Shown one piece after another: positions 7,193 to 14,060 of a DNA stretch of 17,091 nt. Source of the stretch: an uncultured Clostridia bacterium (GTDB lineage Bacteria; Bacillota; Clostridia; TANB77; CAG-508); the NCBI GenBank assembly GCA_944393455.1, contig CALYAH010000139.1, forward strand, positions 1-17,091. Reading direction: 5' to 3'. Under the pieces are notes generated by a model. It saw nothing but the letters and a program-made list of their open reading frames with translations, was not told the origin of the DNA and searched no databases. A program made the translations under genes and the position numbers. Every line of letters starts with the position of its first letter. The first letter of the stretch is position 1.

Positions 7193-7739
7193 ATGAAAAA
7201 AGACAAGGAAAAAGAACACTCGGATATTAAATGGTTTATAAAAGTATCAATTATGACATTTATATTGTCCATGTTGTTTTCATACATATCAGCAAATGGA
7301 GTATCTAACTTAAGTTTAGTACCGGCAATTTTAATCTTAATATTAGTTATTGCAGTAGGAATATTATTTGATATTGTGGGAGTAGCAGTAACTGTTGCAA
7401 ATGAACATGAATTCCATGCAAAAGCAACTAAAAAAGTAAAAGGTTCAAAAGATTCTATTAAACTAATTAGAAATGCGCCAAAAGTAGCTAATATTTGTGC
7501 AGATGTAATAGGTGATATATGCCGGAGTACTTAGTGGTGCAATTAGTGCATTAATTGCAATGAAAATAACAGAACAATTTAATTTATCATTTGACGTACA
7601 ATTTATCTTAAGTGCAACAGTAGCAGCATTTACTGTGGGTGGAAAAGCACTAGGAAAAGGAATTGCAAATAACAATTCAACCAAAATTGTGCATAGTGTT
7701 GGGATTATAATAAATAAATTTAGTAAAGAAAAAAAATAA
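7193..7739 (+). CDS. oapA: OapA, OLE-associated membrane protein, needs a +1 frameshift
   Basis: OapA is the integral membrane partner of OLE RNA; homologues are sometimes labelled CorB-like. The first part (7193-7522, 110 residues) has two hydrophobic segments (about 13-31 and 38-64). The conserved stretch GVAVTVANEHEFHAKATKKVKG then runs into NAPKVANICADVIGDIC. At 7523 the reading frame breaks: frame zero gives R-S-T-stop (TAG 7532-7534). Skipping C7523 gives GDIC-GVLSGAISALIAMK and continues 71 residues to TAA 7737-7739, with further hydrophobic segments. The joined protein has 181 residues, about the expected length. The codon at the break is CGG. Ribosome binding site AAGGAG at 7181-7186. 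It has no promoter of its own that I can see and is presumably co-transcribed with OLE. Confidence 0.85.
7520..7526 (+). other. Candidate +1 frameshift site TGC-C-GGA in oapA
   Basis: Frame zero reads ATA TGC CGG AGT ACT TAG. Skipping C7523 reads ATA TGC GGA GTA CTT AGT, which is ICGVLS, in line with the GDICG-type sequence that I recall for the family. The base skipped, the CGG codon and the recovered glycine are the same as at 476-482 in comM. Confidence 0.55.
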
Positions 7740-7806
7740 AAAACTTGATGCAATGTCAAAAAAAGTAAAATTTTGCGATGAAAAGTAAGAAAAAAATCAA
7801 AAAAAC

Positions 7807-7835
7807 TTGAAAAAATTGTAAAAAAGTACTATACT
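7807..7835 (+). promoter_or_regulatory. Promoter upstream of the transposase remnant
   Basis: TTGAAA at 7807-7812 and TATACT at 7830-7835, 17 bases apart. The region 7740-8037 holds no gene that I can support. It contains this promoter and an orphan AGGAGGAGG ribosome binding site near 7950-7958 with no ORF behind it, probably the remains of the 5' end of the decayed gene that follows. Confidence 0.55.
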
Positions 7836-8037
7836 GCAAGTACGAACAATATAAGTTTGTGCTTGCAATTTTATTTCAATTTGTTTTATTCGAAAATTAA
7901 ATCTAAAAATTCAAAAAATGAAAAAAAGAAAGAAAGAGATACAAAAAAGGAGGAGGGATATACTAAATAGTTTTATTTACTATTAAAATTAACGAATAAA
8001 TAAAAGAGAAGTACAATGAAAGGAGCAAAATGCGAAA

Positions 8038-8677
8038 GGTTATACATATAAAGATTATTTAATATACCAGAGAATTAAAGCAGAATCTTTGAAAGTAATG
8101 GAAGATTCTAGAATTTTTTTCTAATTGAACATCAAAGCAAGCTAGATTATTCTATGCCAATTAGAATATTAGAGTATAGTATGGAAATTATTAAAAGTGC
8201 TACAAGTAGAGAAAAAATGAAACAGAAAAGAGAACTTATAGCAAATGTATATCCAATTGTGCTTTATACAGGAGAAAGAAAATGGACGGTGCCAAAATCT
8301 ATTAATCATAATCAAATACATTTACAAGGAATTAAACCGATGATATCAAATAGATATGAATTAGTAGATATAAATGATTACAAGCAAGAATAATTAATGC
8401 AAGAAGACAATTTTTTATCTAAAGCAATGCTATTAGAAAAAGTAAAGGATCCAAAGAAAATATTAGAAGCATTAAGAAGAATTACAGATAAAAAATTAGA
8501 TACAGATGATAGATATTTTTTAAGAATGATTATAACTTATTTATTGGCTAGAAAAATGGAAAAGAAAATAGTAAAGGAATTATTGAGATGTTAAAAAATA
8601 AAGTAGATGAAGAAGTAATAAAGAAGAGTACAAAAGTTAAAAGTAAAGAATTGGAACAAATAAAAAAGAATTATTGA
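8038..8677 (+). pseudogene. Decayed Rpn/PD-(D/E)XK family transposase-nuclease
   Basis: Fragments of one protein in several frames. In the 8118-8393 frame, LIEHQSKLDYSMPIRILEYS and YPIVLYTGERKWTVP are the signature of the Rpn (recombination-promoting nuclease / putative transposase) family. An in-frame TAA at 8391-8393 separates this from DNFLSKAMLLEKVKDPKKI (8397 on). A later frameshift near 8580 leads into EMLKNKVDEEVIKKS and a TGA at 8675-8677. A shift in the T7 run at 8114-8120 also separates an upstream piece (KDYLIYQRIKAESLKV). No start codon fits the upstream piece. With one nonsense and at least two frameshifts, none at CGG, this is clearly dead, unlike comM and oapA. No terminal inverted repeats were recognised. 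Confidence 0.85.
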
Positions 8678-8703
8678 CCAAGAGTGTTAACTTGTAATAA
8701 AAT
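8674..8703 (+). promoter_or_regulatory. Possible SDR gene promoter
   Basis: TTGACC at 8674-8679 and TAAAAT at 8698-8703 with an 18-base spacer, overlapping the end of the pseudogene. Moderate match only. Confidence 0.35.
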
Positions 8704-8737
8704 AAAAAAGGACAAATAAAAATAAAGAGGTGTAGTT

Positions 8738-9499
8738 ATGAAAGCTTTAATAACTGGGGCATCTTCAGGAATTGGAAGAGATATTGCAAGAACGCTAAGC
8801 CAAAAAGGATATGATTTAGTATTAGTAGCACGAGATGAGAAAAGGCTAAAAGAAGTCAAGAAAGAACTAGAAAAAAATAATGCTAAAGTAGAAATTATAA
8901 GTATGGATTTATCAATAGAAGAAAACTGTAAAGAACTCCACAGAATGGTACAAAATGTGGATATCTTAATCAATAATGCAGGTTTTGGAGATTGTGGTAA
9001 TTTTACAAAAACAAGTTTAGATAAAGATATAAATATGATAAAAACAAATATAACAGCATATCATATCTTAACAAAACTATATCTAATTGATATGAAAGCA
9101 AAAGGAGAAGGAAAAATATTAAATGTAGCATCAATTGCAGGGTTCATGCCAGGACCACTCATGGCTACTTACTATGCAACAAAAGCCTATATTGTTAGAT
9201 TATCTGAATCAATTAGGGAAGAACTAAAAAAGGAAAAGTTAAATGTAAAAATAAGTATATTATGTCCAGGTCCAGTTAATACAAACTTTAACCAAGTAGC
9301 AAATGTTAAGTTTCATATGAGAGAAGCAGATAGTCAAAAAGTAGCAGATTATGCAATAAAAAAAATGGAAAAAGGAAAATTTTACATTGTTCCAGGATTT
9401 GATGTAAAGATTGCAAAAATAGGAGCTAAGTTAATGCCTACGCCAATCATTAGTAAAGTAACATATATGGTGCAAAAAAGAAAATTGACAAGAGGATAA
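8738..9499 (+). CDS. Short-chain dehydrogenase/reductase (SDR), classical type
   Basis: A 253-residue NAD(P)-dependent oxidoreductase. Cofactor motif TGASSGIG (about 6-13), NNAG (about 79-82), catalytic Ser in NVASIAG, and the YxxxK pair in YYATKAY (Tyr about 150, Lys about 154), followed by SILCPGPVNTNF. An Arg after the second strand (VARDEKRLKE) suggests a preference for NADP(H). The YqjQ/DltE-like pattern gives no clue to the substrate. Ribosome binding site AAGAGG precedes the ATG. The last codons contain the -35 box of the next promoter. It is probably transcribed alone. Confidence 0.9.
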   Translation: MKALITGASSGIGRDIARTLSQKGYDLVLVARDEKRLKEVKKELEKNNAKVEIISMDLSIEENCKELHRMVQNVDILINNAGFGDCGNFTKTSLDKDINMIKTNITAYHILTKLYLIDMKAKGEGKILNVASIAGFMPGPLMATYYATKAYIVRLSESIREELKKEKLNVKISILCPGPVNTNFNQVANVKFHMREADSQKVADYAIKKMEKGKFYIVPGFDVKIAKIGAKLMPTPIISKVTYMVQKRKLTRG

Positions 9500-9513
9500 A
9501 ATTATGGTAAACT
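9485..9513 (+). promoter_or_regulatory. Consensus promoter of the leader RNA, inside the SDR stop region
   Basis: TTGACA at 9485-9490 lies within the last SDR codons, and TAAACT at 9508-9513 is preceded by TGG (extended -10). Spacer 17. Start predicted near 9520. It drives a short leader that ends in a strong terminator before the GNAT genes. Confidence 0.75.
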
Positions 9514-9528
9514 AATAACATATTAAGA

Positions 9529-9588
9529 GTGTACCTAAGTTTATTAAATGAGCGGTACAGGGTAGTAAAATACCTACACGAAAAGTGA
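9529..9588 (+). CDS. Possible 19-residue leader peptide with an in-frame CGG codon
   Basis: GTG at 9529 opens a frame encoding MYLSLLNERYRVVKYLHEK and stopping at TGA 9586-9588, just before the terminator stem. Codon 9 is CGG (9553-9555), inside the TGTACC/GGTACA hairpin. A +1 shift there would end translation at the TAG at 9563-9565. There is no good ribosome binding site, the start is GTG and the length could be chance, so this is a weak call. Confidence 0.25.
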   Translation: MYLSLLNERYRVVKYLHEK

Positions 9589-9590
9589 GC

Positions 9591-9637
9591 AAGCCTTACT
9601 TAAGGAGTCTTAAAAGAGTCTTTAAGTAGGGCTTTTT
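9591..9637 (+). terminator. Strong intrinsic terminator directly before the GNAT genes
   Basis: AAGCCTTACTTAA at 9591-9603 pairs with TTAAGTAGGGCTT at 9622-9634 (13 bp, one G-U), extendable by two more pairs, and is followed by TTTTT at 9633-9637. It ends SDR transcripts and the leader RNA. Confidence 0.9.
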
Positions 9638-9651
9638 AGATTATAAAAAGG

Positions 9652-10119
9652 ATGAAAATAAGAAAAGCTAAAAAAGAAGATATGAATGATATAATTACAA
9701 TTATGATAGAAATAGCAGAATTACATGAAAAAGGAAGGAAAGATATGTTTAAAAAGAAAGAAAAAAATAGTTTAAAAAAAGAATTGACACAAAAATTCAT
9801 AGACAAAAATTATAACATATTAGTGGCAACCAAGGAAGAAAAAATAGTTGGTATTTTAATTTATAAATATAAAAAAATTGAAAATCATAGTAATTTAAGA
9901 GATGCAAAAATACTATGGATAGAAGAGATTGGAATAAAAGAAGAGTACAAAAGAAAAGGTATTGGAACAATACTTATAAACAAGGCAAAAGAAATGGCGG
10001 TAAAAGAAAACTGTGTAAGAGTAGAATTAAATTGTTGGGGATTTAATAAAAGCGCAATAGAATTTTATAAAAATGTGGGGATGCGTGAACAAAGAATTAA
10101 TATGGAAATAATATTATAA
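9652..10119 (+). CDS. GNAT family N-acetyltransferase
   Basis: A 155-residue acetyl-CoA-dependent acetyltransferase. The acetyl-CoA loop is in IKEEYKRKGIGTILINKAKEMA (about 100-121; R-K-G-I-G), with the C-terminal NKSAIEFYKNVGM motif typical of the fold. The N-terminal MKIRKAKKEDMNDI is the usual first strand and helix. The ATG has almost no ribosome binding site (AAAAAGG touching the start codon) and sits 14 bases after a strong terminator, so expression looks restricted. Acceptor unknown. Followed 12 bases later by a second acetyltransferase. Confidence 0.88.
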   Translation: MKIRKAKKEDMNDIITIMIEIAELHEKGRKDMFKKKEKNSLKKELTQKFIDKNYNILVATKEEKIVGILIYKYKKIENHSNLRDAKILWIEEIGIKEEYKRKGIGTILINKAKEMAVKENCVRVELNCWGFNKSAIEFYKNVGMREQRINMEIIL

Positions 10120-10131
10120 GGAGGAAATAAA

Positions 10132-10698
10132 ATGAAATACTTTAAAAAATTAGAAGGAGAACATATTTACTTATCACCAAGAAGAATAGAAGATGCCGAA
10201 AAATACACAGAATGGTTGAATGATTTTGAAATAACTGATTATACAGGAGCAAGTGCAAGAATAATAAATATAAATAGTGAAATAACATATTTGGAAGAAA
10301 AAAATAAACAAGCGGCAGAATATAATTTTGCAATTGTAAAAAAAGAAAATGATGAGTTAATTGGTAGTTGCGGTATTATGGATATCAACTTTATTAGTAG
10401 AAAAGGAACTTTAGGGATTTTTATAGGAGATAAGCAAAGTCAAAATAAAGGATATGGGACAGAAGCTATAAAATTATTATTAGATTATGGATTTAATTAT
10501 TTAAATCTACATTCTATAAAACTAAATGTAATGGAATTTAATGAAAGAGCGATAGCTTGCTATAAAAAATGTGGGTTTAAAGAATATGGAAGAAGAAGGC
10601 AGTGTGAGTTTATTAATGGAAAGTATTATGATTCAATTAGTATGGATATTTTGGCAGAAGAGTTTAAGGAAAGTTATATAAAAAATAAAAATATTTAA
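10132..10698 (+). CDS. RimJ/RimL-type GNAT acetyltransferase
   Basis: A 188-residue GNAT protein of the group that includes the ribosomal-protein and some aminoglycoside or streptothricin acetyltransferases. It begins KKLEGEHIYLSPRRIEDAEKYTEWLND, with the acetyl-CoA loop at SQNKGYGTEAIKLLLDYGF (about 103-121) and NERAIACYKKCGFKEYGRRR near 143-162. Good ribosome binding site AAGGAGG before the ATG, 12 bases after the preceding GNAT gene, so the two form an operon. The substrate cannot be read from the sequence. Confidence 0.9.
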   Translation: MKYFKKLEGEHIYLSPRRIEDAEKYTEWLNDFEITDYTGASARIININSEITYLEEKNKQAAEYNFAIVKKENDELIGSCGIMDINFISRKGTLGIFIGDKQSQNKGYGTEAIKLLLDYGFNYLNLHSIKLNVMEFNERAIACYKKCGFKEYGRRRQCEFINGKYYDSISMDILAEEFKESYIKNKNI

Positions 10699-10749
10699 AG
10701 AGACTAATTGCCACAACAAAAAAATACCGAAACTTAAAAGTAAAACCAC

Positions 10750-10778
10750 TTGACACACACAAACAAATATTCTATAAT
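10750..10778 (+). promoter_or_regulatory. Consensus promoter of the Y-family polymerase
   Basis: TTGACA at 10750-10755 and TATAAT at 10773-10778 with a 17-base spacer: perfect hexamers. No LexA-type inverted GAAC/GTTC box is seen around it. The transcript start would lie only about 10 bases before the ATG at 10794. Confidence 0.88.
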
Positions 10779-10793
10779 AAAATTGGTGATATT

Positions 10794-12011
10794 ATGGAAA
10801 AACAAATATTGCACGTAGATGTAAACAATGCATTTTTAAGTTGGACAGCAATAGATATGTTAAAAAAAGGGAGTAAAATTGACATAAGAGAAATACCAGC
10901 TATCATCGGAGGAGACGAAACAAAAAGATCAGGTATTGTACTTGCTAAAAGTATGAAAGCAAAAGAATGTGGAGTAAAAACTGCAGAAACCATTTATCAA
11001 GCTAAGATAAAATGTCCAGGCTTAAAAATCTTTGCTTCAGATTTTAAAATATACAGAGAATATTCTGATAAGTTATATAAATTACTATTAGAATATACAG
11101 ATAAAATAGAGAGATTTAGTATTGATGAATGTTTTTTAGATATGACAAAATATCTAATGAAAGATACTTTATTAAGTAAAGCACAACAAATTAGTAAAAG
11201 AGTAAAAGAAGAATTAGGATTTACAGTAAATATAGGTGTAGCTCATAATAAATTATTAGCTAAAATGGCATCTGATTTTACGAAACCGGATAGAATTCAT
11301 ACTTTATTTCCAGAAGAAATAGAAACAAAGATGTGGCCATTGCCTGTATCAGAATTATTTATGTTAGGAAAGAAAACAGTTCCTAAATTATATAATATGC
11401 AGATAAAGACCATTGGAGATTTAGCTAAAACAGACGTAAAAATACTTAGTAAGAAATTTGGAAAACATGGTGTGCAAATGTGGGAGTATGCTAATGGAAT
11501 TGATAAGTCAGAGGTTCAATATAAAGAAGAAAAACCAAAAGGTGTCGGAAATTCTATTACATTACCTCAAAATATTACTGAGATAGAAAAGTTAGAAGAA
11601 ATTTTACTAGCTTTGACAGAACAGGTAACATACAGACTAAGAAAATATAATTTACTAGCTAATACAGTGAATGTGCAGTTGAGGACTAAGGATTTTGAGG
11701 ATACTTCACACCAAGGAAAATTAATAGAAGCAACATCTTCTACAAAAGAAATATATGAAAAGGCAAAACAATTATTACACCAAATGTATCATAGGCCAAT
11801 GGCAATAAGATTAATTGGAGTAAGAGTAGATAATTTAGTAGAAAAAGAGTCGAAACAGTTAACATTATTTAATAATGAAAGTAATGAAAAACAAGAAAAG
11901 CTAGACAAAGTAATTGATGAGTTAAAAAACAAATATGGTTATAATAAAATAACAAGAGCAGGAAAAATGGATGTAGGAGATTTATTAAAGTTAAAAGATA
12001 TAAAAAAGTAA
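10794..12011 (+). CDS. dinB: Y-family DNA polymerase (DinB/Pol IV type)
   Basis: A translesion polymerase of 405 residues. Catalytic carboxylates: D9 in LHVDVNNAFLSW and D111-E112 in FSIDECFLD. Phe14 stands at the steric gate that excludes ribonucleotides. The finger/thumb region has NIGVAHNKLLAKMASDFTKP and an HhH segment around 190-215 (MLGKKTVPKLYNMQIKTIGD), followed by the little-finger domain. Near the C-terminus QLTLF (355-359) is a classic beta-clamp-binding motif, with a further 46-residue tail. The position of the DinB DxD second Asp is Asn here (DVN), seen in some clostridial relatives. A weak GGTGAT ribosome binding site and very short leader contrast with the consensus promoter. 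Possibly co-transcribed with the peptidase 43 bases downstream. Confidence 0.92.
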   Translation: MEKQILHVDVNNAFLSWTAIDMLKKGSKIDIREIPAIIGGDETKRSGIVLAKSMKAKECGVKTAETIYQAKIKCPGLKIFASDFKIYREYSDKLYKLLLEYTDKIERFSIDECFLDMTKYLMKDTLLSKAQQISKRVKEELGFTVNIGVAHNKLLAKMASDFTKPDRIHTLFPEEIETKMWPLPVSELFMLGKKTVPKLYNMQIKTIGDLAKTDVKILSKKFGKHGVQMWEYANGIDKSEVQYKEEKPKGVGNSITLPQNITEIEKLEEILLALTEQVTYRLRKYNLLANTVNVQLRTKDFEDTSHQGKLIEATSSTKEIYEKAKQLLHQMYHRPMAIRLIGVRVDNLVEKESKQLTLFNNESNEKQEKLDKVIDELKNKYGYNKITRAGKMDVGDLLKLKDIKK

Positions 12012-12054
12012 GGAAGAAAGTAATAAATAACAATATAAATCAATGGAGAAAAAG

Positions 12055-12588
12055 ATGAATGAAATAGAATATAAAGGGAAAAAAATACCATATATACTTG
12101 TAAAATCAAAAATTAAAAATATATACATACAAATAAAAGACGGACAAGTTATAGTAAAAGTACCTTTAAGAGTAAAAGAACAATATATAAATGAATTAAT
12201 AAAAAAGAAATCAAAATGGATATACGAAAAAATAGAAGAGAATAAACGAAAAACAGATATAGAAGAAAAAATAGAACAAAAAGATATAGAAAGATTATCT
12301 AAAATAATTCAAAAAAATGTGAAAAAATATTCAATAGAACTAGGTGTTGTTCCTAAAAAAGTAAGAATTAGAGACATTAAATATGCATGGGGAAGTTGTT
12401 CTAGTAATAAAAATATAACAATTAATATGAGACTAGCTAAAAAAGATGAAGAGATAATTGAATATGTTATTTTGCATGAAATGTGCCATTTAATCTACAT
12501 GAATCATTCTAAGGAATTTTGGAAATTAATAGAGAAATATATGCCTAAATATAAGGAGAATAGGAAAAGGCTAAAAAATATGGCCTAA
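12055..12588 (+). CDS. YgjP-like (M48/DUF45) metallopeptidase
   Basis: A 177-residue zinc peptidase of the SprT-like group. Zinc site HEMCH (141-145), with H151 in NHSKEFW as probable third ligand. Before it comes the family signature AWGSCSSNKNITINMRLAKK (111-130). The N-terminal part IEYKGKKIPYILVKSKIKNIYIQIK is the beta-rich region typical of YgjP. Start: an ATG at 12043 is also in frame but has no ribosome binding site, whereas GGAGAA at 12045-12050 serves the ATG at 12055. Substrate unknown. Probably in one transcript with dinB. Confidence 0.9.
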   Translation: MNEIEYKGKKIPYILVKSKIKNIYIQIKDGQVIVKVPLRVKEQYINELIKKKSKWIYEKIEENKRKTDIEEKIEQKDIERLSKIIQKNVKKYSIELGVVPKKVRIRDIKYAWGSCSSNKNITINMRLAKKDEEIIEYVILHEMCHLIYMNHSKEFWKLIEKYMPKYKENRKRLKNMA

Positions 12589-12597
12589 GGTGTCCAT

Positions 12598-12717
12598 CCT
12601 TAATTGTAATTTATATTAGTTTAAAACACCTTGTGTGTCGCACTTACTTTTAGTTCGTTTGGTCGCTTACGCAGTGTTTTTACTAATATAAATTATAGTA
12701 TTAAGTTACAATTTAGG
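12598..12717. repeat. Large imperfect inverted repeat (120 bases), possible dispersed hairpin element or structured RNA
   Basis: Three nested arm pairs. Outer: 12598-12609 with 12706-12717 (11 of 12 paired, AATTGTAA/TTACAATT core). Middle: TAATTTATATTAGT at 12607-12620 with ACTAATATAAATTA at 12682-12695 (14 bp, perfect, sharing the TAA edge). Inner: AAAACAC at 12623-12629 with GTGTTTT at 12674-12680. The 44-base loop is less AT-rich than its surroundings, with GTCGC twice. This size and loop are unlike a simple terminator. It may be a MITE/REP-like element or an RNA. Confidence 0.6.
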
Positions 12718-12749
12718 CTAATGTTTATATTTAATAATAGTAAAATTAC

Positions 12750-12778
12750 TTGCCTATCCTATTTATTTGGTTTATAAT
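12750..12778 (+). promoter_or_regulatory. Promoter of the DUF975 gene
   Basis: TTGCCT at 12750-12755 and TATAAT at 12773-12778, spacer 17, with a start near 12785, about 24 bases ahead of the chosen ATG. An in-frame ATG at 12767 would lie upstream of this start, which supports the later one. Confidence 0.7.
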
Positions 12779-12808
12779 AAAATTAGATTAGAACTTAGGA
12801 GAATTAGA

Positions 12809-13771
12809 ATGTGGAAAATAAAAGAATTAAAAGCTAAGGCAAGGCAAACTGTAAAAAAGAATTACTGGACAGCAATGATTGTTTGTTTTCTAATAGCTTT
12901 ATTAACAGGTGAGTTCGGAACATCGATTGTAGGATTATTGCAAGAAGAAGATTCTATGGATCCGAATTATGTTATTAATCAAGAAAATATTACTATGAAT
13001 GAATCTGTAAATGAAGAGAAATTAGAAGAAGCAAGAGAAAATAGTTTCAATTATACAGAAAAAATAAATCAATTAAATGATACTCAATTAAAGATATTTA
13101 AAGCAGTAGAAGCTAATTTAAATAGTATTACCAAATCACAAAAATATATATTTAAAATTTGGGATGCTATTAACTCATTTAATATTAACCAAGCAGGATT
13201 AGGAGTTGGCCTTTCATTAGCGGCAATTATAGCAATTGTATTTACAATTATTATAGCAAATCCATTTATTGTAGCAGGTAAAAGATACTTTTTAAAAGCA
13301 AGAAAAGAAGAAAATGCAAAAATGGGAAATATGGAAAAAGTTTTTAAAAAAGGAAGTTGGATAAATGTATCCATAATAATGTTTTTAAAAAGTTTATATA
13401 ATATGTTGTGGTATCTAACAATTATAGGAGGAATTATAAAAGCATATGAATATAGAATGATACCATACATTTTAGCAGAGAATCCAAAAATAGCAAGAAA
13501 GGATGCTTTTAAACTTTCAAAAGAAATGATGAAAGGTAACAAATGGAAAATGTTTTTACTAGATATATCATTTATAGGATGGAGCTTGATATCTATTTTT
13601 ACATATGGCTTATTAAACATATTATATGTAAATCCATACAAAGAAGCAACAATAGCTGAACTATATATGACTCTTAGAAAACATGCGATGAAAGAAAAAT
13701 ATGAATGTTATGAAGAGCTAAATGATAAAACTTTAGAAGAATCTGAGAACGAAGAAATAGTAGTAATATAA
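12809..13771 (+). CDS. DUF975 family integral membrane protein
   Basis: A 320-residue membrane protein of unknown function common in Firmicutes. It starts MWKIKELKAKARQTVKKNYW, the usual DUF975 opening, then a hydrophobic segment (about 20-34) and a long hydrophilic, acidic, Asn-rich loop (about 45-128). Further segments lie at about 133-152, 187-210 and 248-273, with the conserved-looking IPYILAENPKIARKDAFKLSKEMMKGNKWKMFLLDISFIGW between the last two. The acidic C-terminus ends EESENEEIVVI. Start: TTAGGAG at 12795-12801 precedes the ATG at 12809; the frame is open 14 codons further but without a ribosome binding site. The stop codon is in the loop of its own terminator. Confidence 0.88.
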   Translation: MWKIKELKAKARQTVKKNYWTAMIVCFLIALLTGEFGTSIVGLLQEEDSMDPNYVINQENITMNESVNEEKLEEARENSFNYTEKINQLNDTQLKIFKAVEANLNSITKSQKYIFKIWDAINSFNINQAGLGVGLSLAAIIAIVFTIIIANPFIVAGKRYFLKARKEENAKMGNMEKVFKKGSWINVSIIMFLKSLYNMLWYLTIIGGIIKAYEYRMIPYILAENPKIARKDAFKLSKEMMKGNKWKMFLLDISFIGWSLISIFTYGLLNILYVNPYKEATIAELYMTLRKHAMKEKYECYEELNDKTLEESENEEIVVI

Positions 13772-13786
13772 AAAATTACTACTATT
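13756..13786 (+). terminator. Terminator overlapping the end of the DUF975 gene
   Basis: AATAGTAGTAAT at 13756-13767 pairs perfectly with ATTACTACTATT at 13775-13786 (12 bp, 7-base loop); the TAA at 13769-13771 lies in the loop. The T-run after it is short (TT AAATTT). A second hairpin follows: AGAATAAAT/ATTTATTCT around 13806-13826. The rest of 13830-13998 is A-rich with nothing recognised. Confidence 0.7.
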
Positions 13787-13998
13787 TTAAATTTATGTGA
13801 TAGAAAGAATAAATGCAATTTATTCTAATAATATATTAACATAAATCCTATCAAAAAATCCATCGAAATTTGTAGAAGTGGATAAAAAAGAAAATATCAA
13901 AACACAAAAAAATTATCAAATAAAAAAATAAAATGTAGATAAATATCAAAAAATGTAAAATTATAAAAAATAATGGAATAAATTGCGATGAAAAATCC

Positions 13999-14027
13999 TT
14001 GAAAAGTATTGAAAATCATAGTATTAT
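13999..14027 (+). promoter_or_regulatory. Promoter of the DUF6514-like gene
   Basis: TTGAAA at 13999-14004 and TATTAT at 14022-14027, spacer 17. The motif TTGCGATGAAAA lies just upstream at 13983-13994 and also upstream of the 7807 promoter. Confidence 0.65.
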
Positions 14028-14060
14028 AAGAGACATGTGATACAAAAGAGGAGGAAGAAA

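Larger units (their letters stand above)
9520..9637 (+). ncRNA. Leader RNA / attenuator or small RNA before the GNAT genes
   Basis: The segment from the predicted start to the terminator T-run is about 118 bases, with its own strong promoter. Pairings seen: TGTACC/GGTACA (9530-9535 with 9554-9559), GGTA/TACC (9561-9564 with 9571-9574), a weak CAC/GTG hairpin, then the terminator stem. The GNAT ATG follows the T-run by 14 bases, so expression of both acetyltransferases would require readthrough from this promoter. This resembles a transcription attenuator or riboswitch-type leader. I see no known riboswitch core or T-box. It could also be a stand-alone small RNA. Confidence 0.5.

Noticed and set aside
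7512..7739. A separate 75-residue gene starting at GTG 7512
   Set aside because: It has no ribosome binding site and overlaps the first oapA frame. Its sequence continues the OapA family exactly, so it is the second half of one frameshifted gene.
9520..9637. T-box or known riboswitch before the GNAT genes
   Set aside because: No T-box bulge sequence with a complementary antiterminator and no core of a riboswitch that I know was found.
12043..12057. Upstream ATG of the YgjP-like peptidase
   Set aside because: It overlaps the GGAGAA that serves the ATG at 12055 and has no ribosome binding site of its own.
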